A stretch of DNA of 64,000 nt from Desulfobulbaceae bacterium BRH_c16a (GTDB lineage Bacteria > Desulfobacterota > Desulfobulbia > Desulfobulbales > Desulfocapsaceae): contig LADS01000002.1 of NCBI GenBank assembly GCA_000961725.1, positions 62,001-126,000 on the forward strand. Reading direction: 5' to 3'. Shown here piece by piece: positions 10,049 to 18,525 of the stretch. Every line of letters begins with the position of its first letter. Within the stretch, counting starts at the first letter, position 1. The position numbers and the translations under genes were made by a program. The notes under the pieces were generated by a model. The model ran no database searches and was not told the origin of the DNA. It worked only from the letters and a program-made list of their open reading frames with translations.

Positions 10049-10714
10049 ATGTCGGACCATTCAGCACCCACCAAAGAGAGAATCCTCGCAGCGGCCGGAG
10101 ATATCTTCGGCAAAATGGGTTTCAAGGATGCCACGATCCGCAGAATCGCCCAGGCCGCAGAGGTCAACATCGCCGCGATCAATTACCATTTCCGCGACAA
10201 GGAAGGGCTCTACGGCGCCGTCCTCGAGGATGTCTTTCATACCGGCTTCACCCGCTTTCCCGCCACCATGGAACCGAACGCGGAGGCCGACGCCGGACAA
10301 CGGCTGCGGACATTCATCCGGGCTATGTTCTACCGGCTGCAGAGCGGCGAAGGCTGGGGCGGCATTTCCGGCAGGGGCAAGCTTATCGCCCGGGAATTGC
10401 TCGATCCGAGCCCGGCCTTTGAAGCCGTTCTCGACCGTTATATCAAACCGCATAAGGACCTGCTGACCGCCATCATCATCGACATCATGGGTGTCAATCC
10501 CGGCCTGGAGAAACTGCTGCCCTGCGCCATTTCCATAATCGGGCAGTGCATCTACTATGCTTTTGCCTCCTCGGTAATCAGGAAAATCAGCGCGGACGAT
10601 GCGCCCACGGAGGCCAATCTCGACCGGCTGGCCGACTTTGTCTGGCTCTTTTCCCTGGGCGGGATCGAGGCGATTAAAAACGAAACGTTGTTACCACCGA
10701 AGGACGCGTCATGA
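10049..10714 (+). CDS. TetR/AcrR-family regulator (CecR-like)
   Basis: A 221-residue repressor. The N-terminal helix-turn-helix is clear: TKERILAAAGDIFGKMGF, then ATIRRIAQAAEVNIAAINYHF. The C-terminal ligand domain (FIRAMFYRL...LIARELLDPSPAF...) resembles the DUF1956 type found in E. coli CecR (YbiH). The next four genes have the same order as the CecR-controlled ybhGFSR efflux operon, and the stop overlaps the next start as ATGA, so it is the first gene of that operon. The start follows GAGGAAAA closely. Confidence 0.85.
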   Translation: MSDHSAPTKERILAAAGDIFGKMGFKDATIRRIAQAAEVNIAAINYHFRDKEGLYGAVLEDVFHTGFTRFPATMEPNAEADAGQRLRTFIRAMFYRLQSGEGWGGISGRGKLIARELLDPSPAFEAVLDRYIKPHKDLLTAIIIDIMGVNPGLEKLLPCAISIIGQCIYYAFASSVIRKISADDAPTEANLDRLADFVWLFSLGGIEAIKNETLLPPKDAS

Positions 10715-11745
10715 AAAAACGGTTACGTATCATAATCCCGCTTGTCATAGCGGTTATTGCAGGCCTTGCCTTCTACAATTTCCGGCAGCAAGGCGATGAC
10801 GGCGCCACTTTAAGGTTTTCCGGCAATATCGAGGTAACCGAGGCCCAGATGAGTTTTCGTATCCCCGGCAGGTTGGCGGAACGTCCGGTCGAAGAAGGCG
10901 ATGCGGTCCAGGCCGGGCAAATCCTGGCAATTCTTGAAAAGAGCGACCAGATTATCGGCGTGGCCCTGGCCGAAGCCAATCTCGCCTATGCCGAAGCGGT
11001 TCTGGCCGAGCTTGCCGCCGGCAGCCGGAACGAGGAAATCGAAAGCGCTCAGGCGGAACTGAACAGAGCAAGAGCCGCGGAGCAGTCGGCAATAGTCCAG
11101 TTCAATCAGGCAAAAGCCGATTATGAACGATACAGCAGCCTGTACAAGGACGACAGTGTCAGCAAAACCGTCTTTGAAACCTACCGGAACAATTATAAAA
11201 CTGCCGAAAACATGGTGAAGGAGGCAGGCGCCAGAAAGAAAGCGGCCGCCGAACAGCTCGACTTGCAGAAGGCCGGACCGCGCAAGGAGACAATCGCTCA
11301 GGCGGGAGCAAAAGTCCGGGTGGCGGCGGAAAGCCTCAATCAGGCCCGGCAGCAGCTTATCTATACCGAAATTACCGCGCCCATGGACGCCGTGGTGCTC
11401 AGCAAAGCCGCCGAAGTCGGGGAATATCTCAATCCCGCCGGACCGGTTGTCACCCTGGGGCGTTTAGACAAACCATGGCTGCGTGCCTATATCAACGAAA
11501 CGGATCTTGGCCGGATCCGGCTGAACCAGGAGGTCAGCGTCACCACCGATTCCTTCCCCGGCAAGAGGTATCCAGGCCGGGTGAGCTATATCGGCAGTCA
11601 GGCCGAATTTACTCCGAAAACCGTCCAGACCTTCGAAGAACGGGTCAAACTCATGTACCGGATCAAGGTGGAGCTTGCCAATCCGGATCACGAACTGAAA
11701 CCCGGCATGCCTGCCGATGGGGTCATCGACCTCACCGCGCGCTGA
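10711..11745 (+). CDS. HlyD-family membrane fusion protein (YbhG-like)
   Basis: A 344-residue periplasmic adaptor of an ABC efflux pump. It has an N-terminal membrane anchor (residues 5-23), a biotinyl-lipoyl half motif (GNIEVTEAQMSFRIPGRLAERPVEEGDAV), a long Ala/Glu/Gln-rich coiled-coil hairpin at about 75-205, and the second half (ITAPMDAVVLSKAAEVGEYLNPAGPVVTLG) followed by a beta-barrel. It would link the inner-membrane ABC-2 transporter encoded downstream to an outer-membrane channel, which is not encoded here. It overlaps the TetR gene by four bases. Confidence 0.88.
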   Translation: MKKRLRIIIPLVIAVIAGLAFYNFRQQGDDGATLRFSGNIEVTEAQMSFRIPGRLAERPVEEGDAVQAGQILAILEKSDQIIGVALAEANLAYAEAVLAELAAGSRNEEIESAQAELNRARAAEQSAIVQFNQAKADYERYSSLYKDDSVSKTVFETYRNNYKTAENMVKEAGARKKAAAEQLDLQKAGPRKETIAQAGAKVRVAAESLNQARQQLIYTEITAPMDAVVLSKAAEVGEYLNPAGPVVTLGRLDKPWLRAYINETDLGRIRLNQEVSVTTDSFPGKRYPGRVSYIGSQAEFTPKTVQTFEERVKLMYRIKVELANPDHELKPGMPADGVIDLTAR

Positions 11746-11774
11746 ACAAGCGCCCTCACCGAGCGAGGCAATCC

Positions 11775-13745
11775 ATGTTGCAGCAGCAGGCACCCCAACC
11801 GACAACCCCGGCTATCGCCGCCGACCGACTGACAAAAAAATTCGGCGAGGTGACGGCCGTCTCGGGACTCTCCCTCACCGTCTCTCCAGGGGAGATCTTC
11901 GGCCTGGTGGGACCGGACGGCGCAGGTAAATCGACCAGCCTGCGGATGCTCGCAACCATCATGGACCCCGATTCAGGCAAGGCCCGGGTCGCCGGTTTCG
12001 ATACCGCCGGGGAAGCTGCGGCAGTGAAAGATCATCTCGCCTATATGAGTCAAAAATTTGGCTTGTATCAAGATCTTACGGTCGGCGAGAACATCGATTT
12101 CTACGCCGATCTCTACGGCATGAGCCGTAAGGGCAGGCAGGCGCGTGTTGAAGAGCTCCTCGATTTCAGCCATATGCGGCCTTTTATCGACCGCCCTGCC
12201 GGCAATCTCTCGGGCGGCATGAAGCAGAAACTTCAGCTGATCTGCGCCCTCATTCATACCCCGAGAGTTCTCCTCCTCGACGAACCGACCAACGGCGTCG
12301 ATCCGGTGAGCCGCCGGGATTTCTGGCGGATACTCAACCGGTTGCGGGCGGAACAGGTCGCCATTCTCGTCTCCACCGCCTATCTCGACGAGGCTGAGCG
12401 TTGCGACCGGGTCGGCCTGATCGACAAAGGCAGGCTCATGGCGACCGGGACACCGGACGAGATCAAACGACTCATGGTCGGCCGGATCTTTTCGATCAGA
12501 AGCGGCAAGGCCCGGCAGATCGTCGACATATTGCGGGACGAGCCCATGGCCAAGAGTGTCAATCTCTTTGGCGATTCGGTTCACCTGGTCAGTGAAGAAG
12601 AAAGAGAAAGAGACACCGCAGCGAAAATCAAAAACCTCCTTGACCGCAAGCACCTCGAGTATGACCAGGTCCGCGAGATCCCGCCGTCGCTTGAAGATAT
12701 CTTTGTCAGTCTGCTCGGCAAGGGCGACGCCGCCCCCGAGGCCGAACGGGATCGCTTCACCCTGTCGGACGAGACGGGAAATGGCGAAGAAGTGGCGGTA
12801 CATGTTGCCGGCCTGACGCGGCAGTTCGGCAGTTTTAAAGCCGTCGACAACGTCGGCTTTATGGTAAAAAAAGGCGAGATCTTCGGTTTTCTCGGCCCGA
12901 ACGGCGCCGGCAAAAGCACCACCATCCGCATGCTCTGCGGCCTGCTTGCCCCCACCTCGGGCAGCGGCACGGTGGGCGGCTTCGATATCATGAAGGAAGC
13001 CGAGAAGATCAAACTTCACATCGGCTACATGAGCCAGAAATTCTCACTCTACGAGGATCTCACCGTTACCGAAAACATCAATTTTTACGGCGGCATCTAC
13101 GGTCTTGCCGGCAATCGCCTGGAAAAAAGGCGTGAGTGGGCACTGACCATGGCCGGACTGCAGGAGCACCGGAAGAGTATTACCCGCATTCTCAGCGGCG
13201 GCTGGAAACAGCGGCTGGCCCTGGCCTGCGCCATTCTCCATGAGCCGCCGATCATCTTTCTCGATGAGCCGACCAGCGGGGTCGATCCCTTAAGCCGCAG
13301 GCGATTCTGGGACCTCATCTATGCCATGGCCGACCGGGGTATCACCATCTTCGTTACCACCCATTACATGGAAGAGGCCGAATACTGCGACCGGATCGCG
13401 CTGATTTACGGCGGCAAAATGATCGCCACCGGCTCGCCCATGGAACTGAAAACCGAGGCGATGCAGGACAAGATCATCGACCTGCGCTGCCGGAACCCTC
13501 AGGATCTGATCGGCCCCCTGAAGGAATTACCGGAAATCCGCGATGTCTCCCTCTTTGGCTCGGGCCTTCATCTCGTCACTCCGGATGCCGGCAGCGGCAT
13601 GGCGGCGGTCCGCCGGTTGCTTGCCGACCGCGACGTGGGAGAGGTGAATATGGAAGTCATCACGCCGAGCATGGAGGATGTCTTTATTTCACTTATCGAG
13701 GCGGTCGACCGGCAAACCGACCAGGCCGGGAAGGTGCAGGCATGA
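11775..13745 (+). CDS. ABC transporter ATPase with two fused nucleotide-binding domains (YbhF-like)
   Basis: A 656-residue protein containing two complete ATPase domains. Domain 1 has Walker A GPDGAGKST near residue 46 and signature LSGGMKQK; domain 2 has GPNGAGKST and LSGGWKQR, each followed by a LLLDEPTNGVD or IFLDEPTSGVD Walker B. Fused ATPases of this type serve the YbhFSR class of ABC-2 exporters. ATG 11775 follows GCGAGG; the frame is open back to 11475 but that part overlaps the HlyD gene in another frame. The stop overlaps the next start as ATGA. Confidence 0.92.
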   Translation: MLQQQAPQPTTPAIAADRLTKKFGEVTAVSGLSLTVSPGEIFGLVGPDGAGKSTSLRMLATIMDPDSGKARVAGFDTAGEAAAVKDHLAYMSQKFGLYQDLTVGENIDFYADLYGMSRKGRQARVEELLDFSHMRPFIDRPAGNLSGGMKQKLQLICALIHTPRVLLLDEPTNGVDPVSRRDFWRILNRLRAEQVAILVSTAYLDEAERCDRVGLIDKGRLMATGTPDEIKRLMVGRIFSIRSGKARQIVDILRDEPMAKSVNLFGDSVHLVSEEERERDTAAKIKNLLDRKHLEYDQVREIPPSLEDIFVSLLGKGDAAPEAERDRFTLSDETGNGEEVAVHVAGLTRQFGSFKAVDNVGFMVKKGEIFGFLGPNGAGKSTTIRMLCGLLAPTSGSGTVGGFDIMKEAEKIKLHIGYMSQKFSLYEDLTVTENINFYGGIYGLAGNRLEKRREWALTMAGLQEHRKSITRILSGGWKQRLALACAILHEPPIIFLDEPTSGVDPLSRRRFWDLIYAMADRGITIFVTTHYMEEAEYCDRIALIYGGKMIATGSPMELKTEAMQDKIIDLRCRNPQDLIGPLKELPEIRDVSLFGSGLHLVTPDAGSGMAAVRRLLADRDVGEVNMEVITPSMEDVFISLIEAVDRQTDQAGKVQA

Positions 13746-14875
13746 ATTTTCGACGGCTTGCCGCGGTAGCCCGCAAAGAAACCCTGCATCTCCTGCGCGA
13801 CTGGCGGAGCCTGACGCTGGCGCTCGCCATCCCGCTGCTTCTTATCCTCCTCTACGGCTACGCCCTTACCCTTGACCTGCGCAACGTCCCGACCGCGGTC
13901 TGGGACCAGTCGCGCAGTCCGGAAAGCCGGGAACTGCTCAGCCTTTTTCACAGTTCGCCCTATTTTACCGTGACCGCCTACCGCGACAATTATTCCGGCC
14001 TGCAAAAGGATCTCGACCGGGGGCGGGTTATGGTCGCCCTGGTTGTTCCAGCCGATTTCGCCGCCAAGGTCAACGCCGCAAAACCGGTGAAAATCCAGAT
14101 CATCGGCGACGGCAGCGACGCCAACACCTCGCGGCTGGCGATGAATTACGCGGCAAACATCGGGGCCATCTACGCCCGGACGGTGGCCTCGGAACAGCTG
14201 CAGCTGCAAGGCAGGGGGGAACTGAAACGGCCGGTCGAGCTCGAGCAGCGCGCCTGGTACAACCCCGGCCTGAGGAGTCAGAACGTCCTTATCCCCGGGA
14301 TCATCGCCCTGGTCATGATCGTCGTCGCCGCCCTGCTCACCAGCACAACCATCGCCAGGGAATGGGAAACCGGCACCATGGAACAGCTGATCAGCACCCC
14401 GCTGCGCGGCCCGGAGCTGATCTTCGGCAAGATTGTCCCCTACTTCTGTATCGGCATGATCGATGTGGCGCTCGCAGTGCTGATGGGCCATTTCATCTTC
14501 GATGTGAAGATAGTCGGCAACTCCGCCCTGCTCTTTGCCATGTCTTCGCTCTTTCTCACCGGCGCGCTGTTTTTCGGGCTGACCCTCAGCATCAAGCTGA
14601 AATCGCAGGTGCTGGCCAACCAGCTGGCGATCATTGCCGGATTTCTGCCGACGCTTTTGCTGAGCGGCTTCGTTTTTGCCATCGAGAACATGCCGCTGCC
14701 GCTGCAGTTCCTCACTTATATAGTGCCTGCCCGCTACTTCATCGCCATCCTGCGCGGCATCTACCTGAAAGGGATCGGCCTTGAGATCCTCTGGCTCAAC
14801 GCGCTTTTCCTGACAATCTACGCGCTGATCATGATGATCATGGCCAACCGCAAATTTTCCTTCAAACTGGAGTAG
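13742..14875 (+). CDS. ABC-2 type permease, first subunit (YbhS-like)
   Basis: A 377-residue membrane subunit of the ABC-2 family. It has one N-terminal membrane segment, a large extracytoplasmic domain (about 45-180), then five membrane segments with the family motif EWETGTMEQLISTPLRGPELIFGKIVPYF. It pairs with the similar protein encoded four bases downstream to form the channel energised by the double ATPase. By analogy with YbhGFSR it exports hydrophobic cations or drugs; the substrate here is unknown. Confidence 0.9.
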   Translation: MNFRRLAAVARKETLHLLRDWRSLTLALAIPLLLILLYGYALTLDLRNVPTAVWDQSRSPESRELLSLFHSSPYFTVTAYRDNYSGLQKDLDRGRVMVALVVPADFAAKVNAAKPVKIQIIGDGSDANTSRLAMNYAANIGAIYARTVASEQLQLQGRGELKRPVELEQRAWYNPGLRSQNVLIPGIIALVMIVVAALLTSTTIAREWETGTMEQLISTPLRGPELIFGKIVPYFCIGMIDVALAVLMGHFIFDVKIVGNSALLFAMSSLFLTGALFFGLTLSIKLKSQVLANQLAIIAGFLPTLLLSGFVFAIENMPLPLQFLTYIVPARYFIAILRGIYLKGIGLEILWLNALFLTIYALIMMIMANRKFSFKLE

Positions 14876-14879
14876 GGCC

Positions 14880-16007
14880 ATGCTGCGACGACTTTTATGC
14901 ATGCTCGTCAAGGAATTTCTGCAGATGCTGCGCGATCCGCGGATGCGGGTGGTGATCTTCGGCGTGCCGGTGATCCAGATGACGGTCATGGCGTTTGCTT
15001 TGACCACCGATGTCACCGATATCAAAATGGCGGTGCTCGACATGGATAAAACCCCGGCCTCGCGGGAACTGATCGCCGCTTTCACCGCGAGCGGCTACTT
15101 CCAGATCTCCGCCTCGCTTACCACAGCGCACCAGATCCCGCCTCTGCTGGATCGTGCCGAAGTCCGGGCGGTGCTGCAGATTCCGGCCGGTTTCAGCAAC
15201 AGTCTGCAGAACGAACAGACGGCAAAAATCCAGCTGATAACCGACGGCACCGACAGCAACAGTACCGCCATCGTCCAGGGCTATGCCGGATATATCCTCA
15301 GCGATTACAACGACCGCATGCTGCAAAAGCGGCTGGACAGAAAAGGCCTGACAGAACCGCCTGTACAGATAACCACCGAGACCCGGACCTGGTACAACGC
15401 CAATCAGGAAAGCCATGTCTATTACGTACCCTCGCTCATTGCCACCATGCTCTTTATCTTCAGTCTGCTCTTGACCAGCATCGGCATAGTCCGGGAAAAG
15501 GAGATCGGCACCATCGAGCAGGTCATGGTGACGCCGATCCGCGGCATCGAATTCATTCTCGGCAAGACCATTCCCTATATGATCACCGGCTATATCTCGA
15601 TGTCCTTCATGCTCGTTATCGCCTTTCTCGTCTTTGGCGTCCATGTCAGGGGCAGCCTGCTGCTGCTCTACGGCCTGACCGGGATCTACCTCGCCGGCAA
15701 CATGGGGATAGCGCTCATCATCAGCGGCAGCGCCGCAACCCAGCAGCAGGCGCTGCTCACCAGCTTTCTCGTGCTGATGCCTTCGGTCATGCTGAGCGGC
15801 TTCATGTTTCCGATCACCAACATGCCCGACCCGGTCCGCTACGCCACTGTCCTCAACCCGATGCGCTGGTATCTCGAAATCCTCCGGGGCATTGTCATAA
15901 AGGATGCCGGAATCACGGCCCTGCTGCCGGCGATTACCGCCCAGATGACCTTGACCCTGACATTCCTGACCCTTGCCGTCGGGCGGTTCAAGAAGACCCT
16001 GTCGTAG
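14880..16007 (+). CDS. ABC-2 type permease, second subunit (YbhR-like)
   Basis: A 375-residue paralogue of the preceding gene with the same topology: N-terminal membrane segment, extracytoplasmic domain, and a membrane core carrying REKEIGTIEQVMVTPIRGIEFILGKTIPYM. It is the last gene of the TetR-HlyD-ATPase-permease-permease operon. No outer-membrane TolC-like gene follows, so that component must be supplied from elsewhere. Confidence 0.9.
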   Translation: MLRRLLCMLVKEFLQMLRDPRMRVVIFGVPVIQMTVMAFALTTDVTDIKMAVLDMDKTPASRELIAAFTASGYFQISASLTTAHQIPPLLDRAEVRAVLQIPAGFSNSLQNEQTAKIQLITDGTDSNSTAIVQGYAGYILSDYNDRMLQKRLDRKGLTEPPVQITTETRTWYNANQESHVYYVPSLIATMLFIFSLLLTSIGIVREKEIGTIEQVMVTPIRGIEFILGKTIPYMITGYISMSFMLVIAFLVFGVHVRGSLLLLYGLTGIYLAGNMGIALIISGSAATQQQALLTSFLVLMPSVMLSGFMFPITNMPDPVRYATVLNPMRWYLEILRGIVIKDAGITALLPAITAQMTLTLTFLTLAVGRFKKTLS

Positions 16008-16094
16008 GAGGCGGGTCATCCGCCTCTTGCGAGATGCCTGGACAATACATAGACTCCCAAGAAGAGGAGAAAATCTCAATCCGAGGGGCCGGCC

Positions 16095-16733
16095 ATGGAA
16101 AATCATAAGAAGGCAAACATATATCCCGGCGCCCGTCCCTGCCTTGCGAGTTCGGGAGCGATCTTCCTCGCCGCTCTTCTTTTGTCTGCCGTCTTTCTTT
16201 CCGCCTGCGGTTTTACCGTCATTCCCCCGCCTTCACCGTCGAATCCGGCACCGGTTTTCCTTCTCGATCACGGCGGGCATGCCAGCCTGGTTCTGCCGGC
16301 GGACAACGGCATGGTCCGGTACTCGTACGGCGACTGGGATTGGTATGTCCTGCGGCGAACCGGCGTCACAGAAGGGAGCCGCGCCCTGTTTCGCTCGACT
16401 CCTGCAGGCCTGAGCCGGAAAATACTTTCAGCCTCGCCGACGGCGGAATCTGTGCAAAGGACCCTGGGCATCGAGATTGAAAATATTTTCCTCATTTCGG
16501 CAGACGTTGAAAGGATCGCCCGCCTGAGAGATCGCCTGGAAGGCATCTTTGATCAAAATCGTCAGAGCCTGCACCACGATCCGACCTTCGACCTCGACTT
16601 CGTCCGTCATCCGGAGCCGTATTCCCTGGGCCACAACAGCAATACGGTCGTGGCCGAATGGCTTCGGGAACTAGGCGCAGAGGTCCGAGGGGGTGGGCCT
16701 TTTTCAAGGTGGACGATCAAGGAGCCTCATTGA
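16095..16733 (+). CDS. Putative lipoprotein, DUF2459-like
   Basis: A 212-residue protein with a signal ending in lipobox LSAC (residues about 35-38). The segment PVFLLDHGGHASLVLPADNGMVRYSYGDWDWY resembles the start of DUF2459 proteins, where a His-containing 'HG.H..LVLP' and 'GWGD..FY' pair is typical, but the remainder is not clearly recognisable. The function is unknown. GAGGGG precedes ATG 16095. The gene follows the efflux operon after 87 bp and may be read with it. Confidence 0.6.
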   Translation: MENHKKANIYPGARPCLASSGAIFLAALLLSAVFLSACGFTVIPPPSPSNPAPVFLLDHGGHASLVLPADNGMVRYSYGDWDWYVLRRTGVTEGSRALFRSTPAGLSRKILSASPTAESVQRTLGIEIENIFLISADVERIARLRDRLEGIFDQNRQSLHHDPTFDLDFVRHPEPYSLGHNSNTVVAEWLRELGAEVRGGGPFSRWTIKEPH

Positions 16734-16765
16734 ATCTTCCGGAGAAGCCGATGATTAATCCGACA

Positions 16766-18430
16766 TCACTCGGCAACGACAGGCAACAGGACGGTGAAGG
16801 TTGATCCTTCCCCCGGCCGGCTCTCGACGCGAATTTCCCCCTGATGGTTTTGAACAATTCCATGGGAGACCGATAATCCCAGACCTGTTCCCTTGGCGAC
16901 CGACTTCGTCGTGTAGAACGGCTGAAAGATCCTATCCATTCTTTCAGGCTTGATACCTATGCCCGTATCCTTGATCGAAACGGCGATTCTCTTTTCTTCC
17001 TGCCAGGTGCTTATCGTGATCACACCGCCGTTCTCAAGGCAGGCATCCGCTGCATTGTTCAACAGATTAAAAAAGACTTGTATGATCTGGTCCCGAATTG
17101 CCAGGATCTGCGGGAGCCGCTCGGCATAGTTCAACACCGTAGTAATCCTTTTCCGCTGGAAATCGCTTTTGCACAACAACAGCACGGAGTCAAGGGACGC
17201 ACGCACATCCATAAAGACCTTTAGGCCCGATGACGGACGGTTGAAGTCCTGGAGACTGCGGATCAAACATTTCATCCGGTAACATTCGCTGATAGCCAAT
17301 TCCAGCAGCGCCATGTCCTCTTCTTCCAGTTTCGGTTTCTTCCTGAAGCTTTGGAGTATGGTCAAAATGCCCTGAAGGGGGCTGTTGAATTCATGTGCAA
17401 TAGAGGCGGACAGATTACCGATTGCCGAGAGCTTTGCGGTATGCAGATACTGCGATCGTGTTTTTTGCAGCTCGAGGGTACGTTCTTCAACTCTTCTTTC
17501 CAATTCATCATTCAGATTCTGAAGCTGTTCTTCAGCCTGCTTTCGTGCAGTGATATCGACAAGAGTGCCGATGATTGCGGGAGTCCCTTCATAGATCGTC
17601 CGGGTGTTGTACACTTCAAGGTAAATGAGTTCCCCGTTCTTTTTTACCCCCCTGAACGGATAGTGTCCGTACTCTTCTTGCCGCTCAAGCCGCTTTCGAA
17701 CGCATTTATCTACCATGGGCAGATCGTCCGGCAGGACGATATTCACGTAGCTCTTGTCCGCCAGTTCCTGGGTGGTGTAGCCGAAAATCTCGGCAAATCG
17801 GGGATTCATATATTTGAATACCCCGTTCTGCAGAACATACACCCCGACCATGGACTGTTCCGTCAAATCCTTGAACTTTTTTTCGGATTCCGACAACTCT
17901 TCTACGATCTGGCTCAGATCCTCGGAGAGCAGCTTGTAGGAGCGCTGACTTTCTTCCAGAAGTTGTATCTTGCGCTCAAGCTTGATGGCCACCATTTCCG
18001 AATATTTTTTTAAGTAATCTTCCTCTTCCTTGATGAGCTCGGTTGTGGCGGCTTTCTCTTGTCCGGCCTTCTGCACTATGCACTCCACCTCCTGCCACAG
18101 ATCGACAGGGTCTTGTGGTTTGGCGATATAGCCCTCGGCCCCCAGGGAGAGGCCGAGCCGGATGTCTTGCTCTTCGGTATAGGTTGCCGAGTAAAAGATG
18201 AAGGGTATGGACTTCAGGGTTTCGTTCTTTTTCAGATGTCTCAGAAAATGGAAGCCGTCCATCACGGGCATCAAAGCATCGGAAATTATCAGGTCCGGCA
18301 TACAGGCCGCAGCCCTCTCAAGCCCTTCCCGACCGTCTTTAGCCTCAAGGACTTCATGGCCGTTTCTCTCGGCGATATAGCGAAACACCTTTCTGTCCTC
18401 ATTATTGTCGTCAACTACCAGAATTTTCAT
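16766..18430 (-). CDS. Receiver-PAS-histidine kinase hybrid
   Basis: A 554-residue soluble kinase. It starts with a receiver domain (MKILVVDDNNEDR, phosphoacceptor D51, LMPVMDG), followed by a coiled coil, a PAS domain (GVYVLQNGVFKYMNPRFAEIFGYTTQELADKSY), and a HisKA/ATPase core with the His box SIAHEFNSPLQGIL, NLLNNAADACLENGG and GKGTGLGLSV. ATG 18430 was chosen over 18457 because the receiver begins there. It is the last of three leftward signalling genes. The receiver at the front suggests phosphorelay from the upstream kinase (inference). Confidence 0.88.
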   Translation of the reverse strand: MKILVVDDNNEDRKVFRYIAERNGHEVLEAKDGREGLERAAACMPDLIISDALMPVMDGFHFLRHLKKNETLKSIPFIFYSATYTEEQDIRLGLSLGAEGYIAKPQDPVDLWQEVECIVQKAGQEKAATTELIKEEEDYLKKYSEMVAIKLERKIQLLEESQRSYKLLSEDLSQIVEELSESEKKFKDLTEQSMVGVYVLQNGVFKYMNPRFAEIFGYTTQELADKSYVNIVLPDDLPMVDKCVRKRLERQEEYGHYPFRGVKKNGELIYLEVYNTRTIYEGTPAIIGTLVDITARKQAEEQLQNLNDELERRVEERTLELQKTRSQYLHTAKLSAIGNLSASIAHEFNSPLQGILTILQSFRKKPKLEEEDMALLELAISECYRMKCLIRSLQDFNRPSSGLKVFMDVRASLDSVLLLCKSDFQRKRITTVLNYAERLPQILAIRDQIIQVFFNLLNNAADACLENGGVITISTWQEEKRIAVSIKDTGIGIKPERMDRIFQPFYTTKSVAKGTGLGLSVSHGIVQNHQGEIRVESRPGEGSTFTVLLPVVAE

Positions 18431-18525
18431 CGGTCCGCCCTCGGATAATTTCATCAATTCTCTCCATGACGGTAAAAGGGGCTATCAATTTTTTCAATCC
18501 AGGCAGGAACGCACAGCAATAAATT

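Noticed and set aside
13568..16106. Two long minus-strand frames (505 and 403 codons) opposite the efflux genes
   Set aside because: They are shadows of the ABC-2 permease genes, rich in His, Arg and Gln as expected for antisense translation of membrane proteins.
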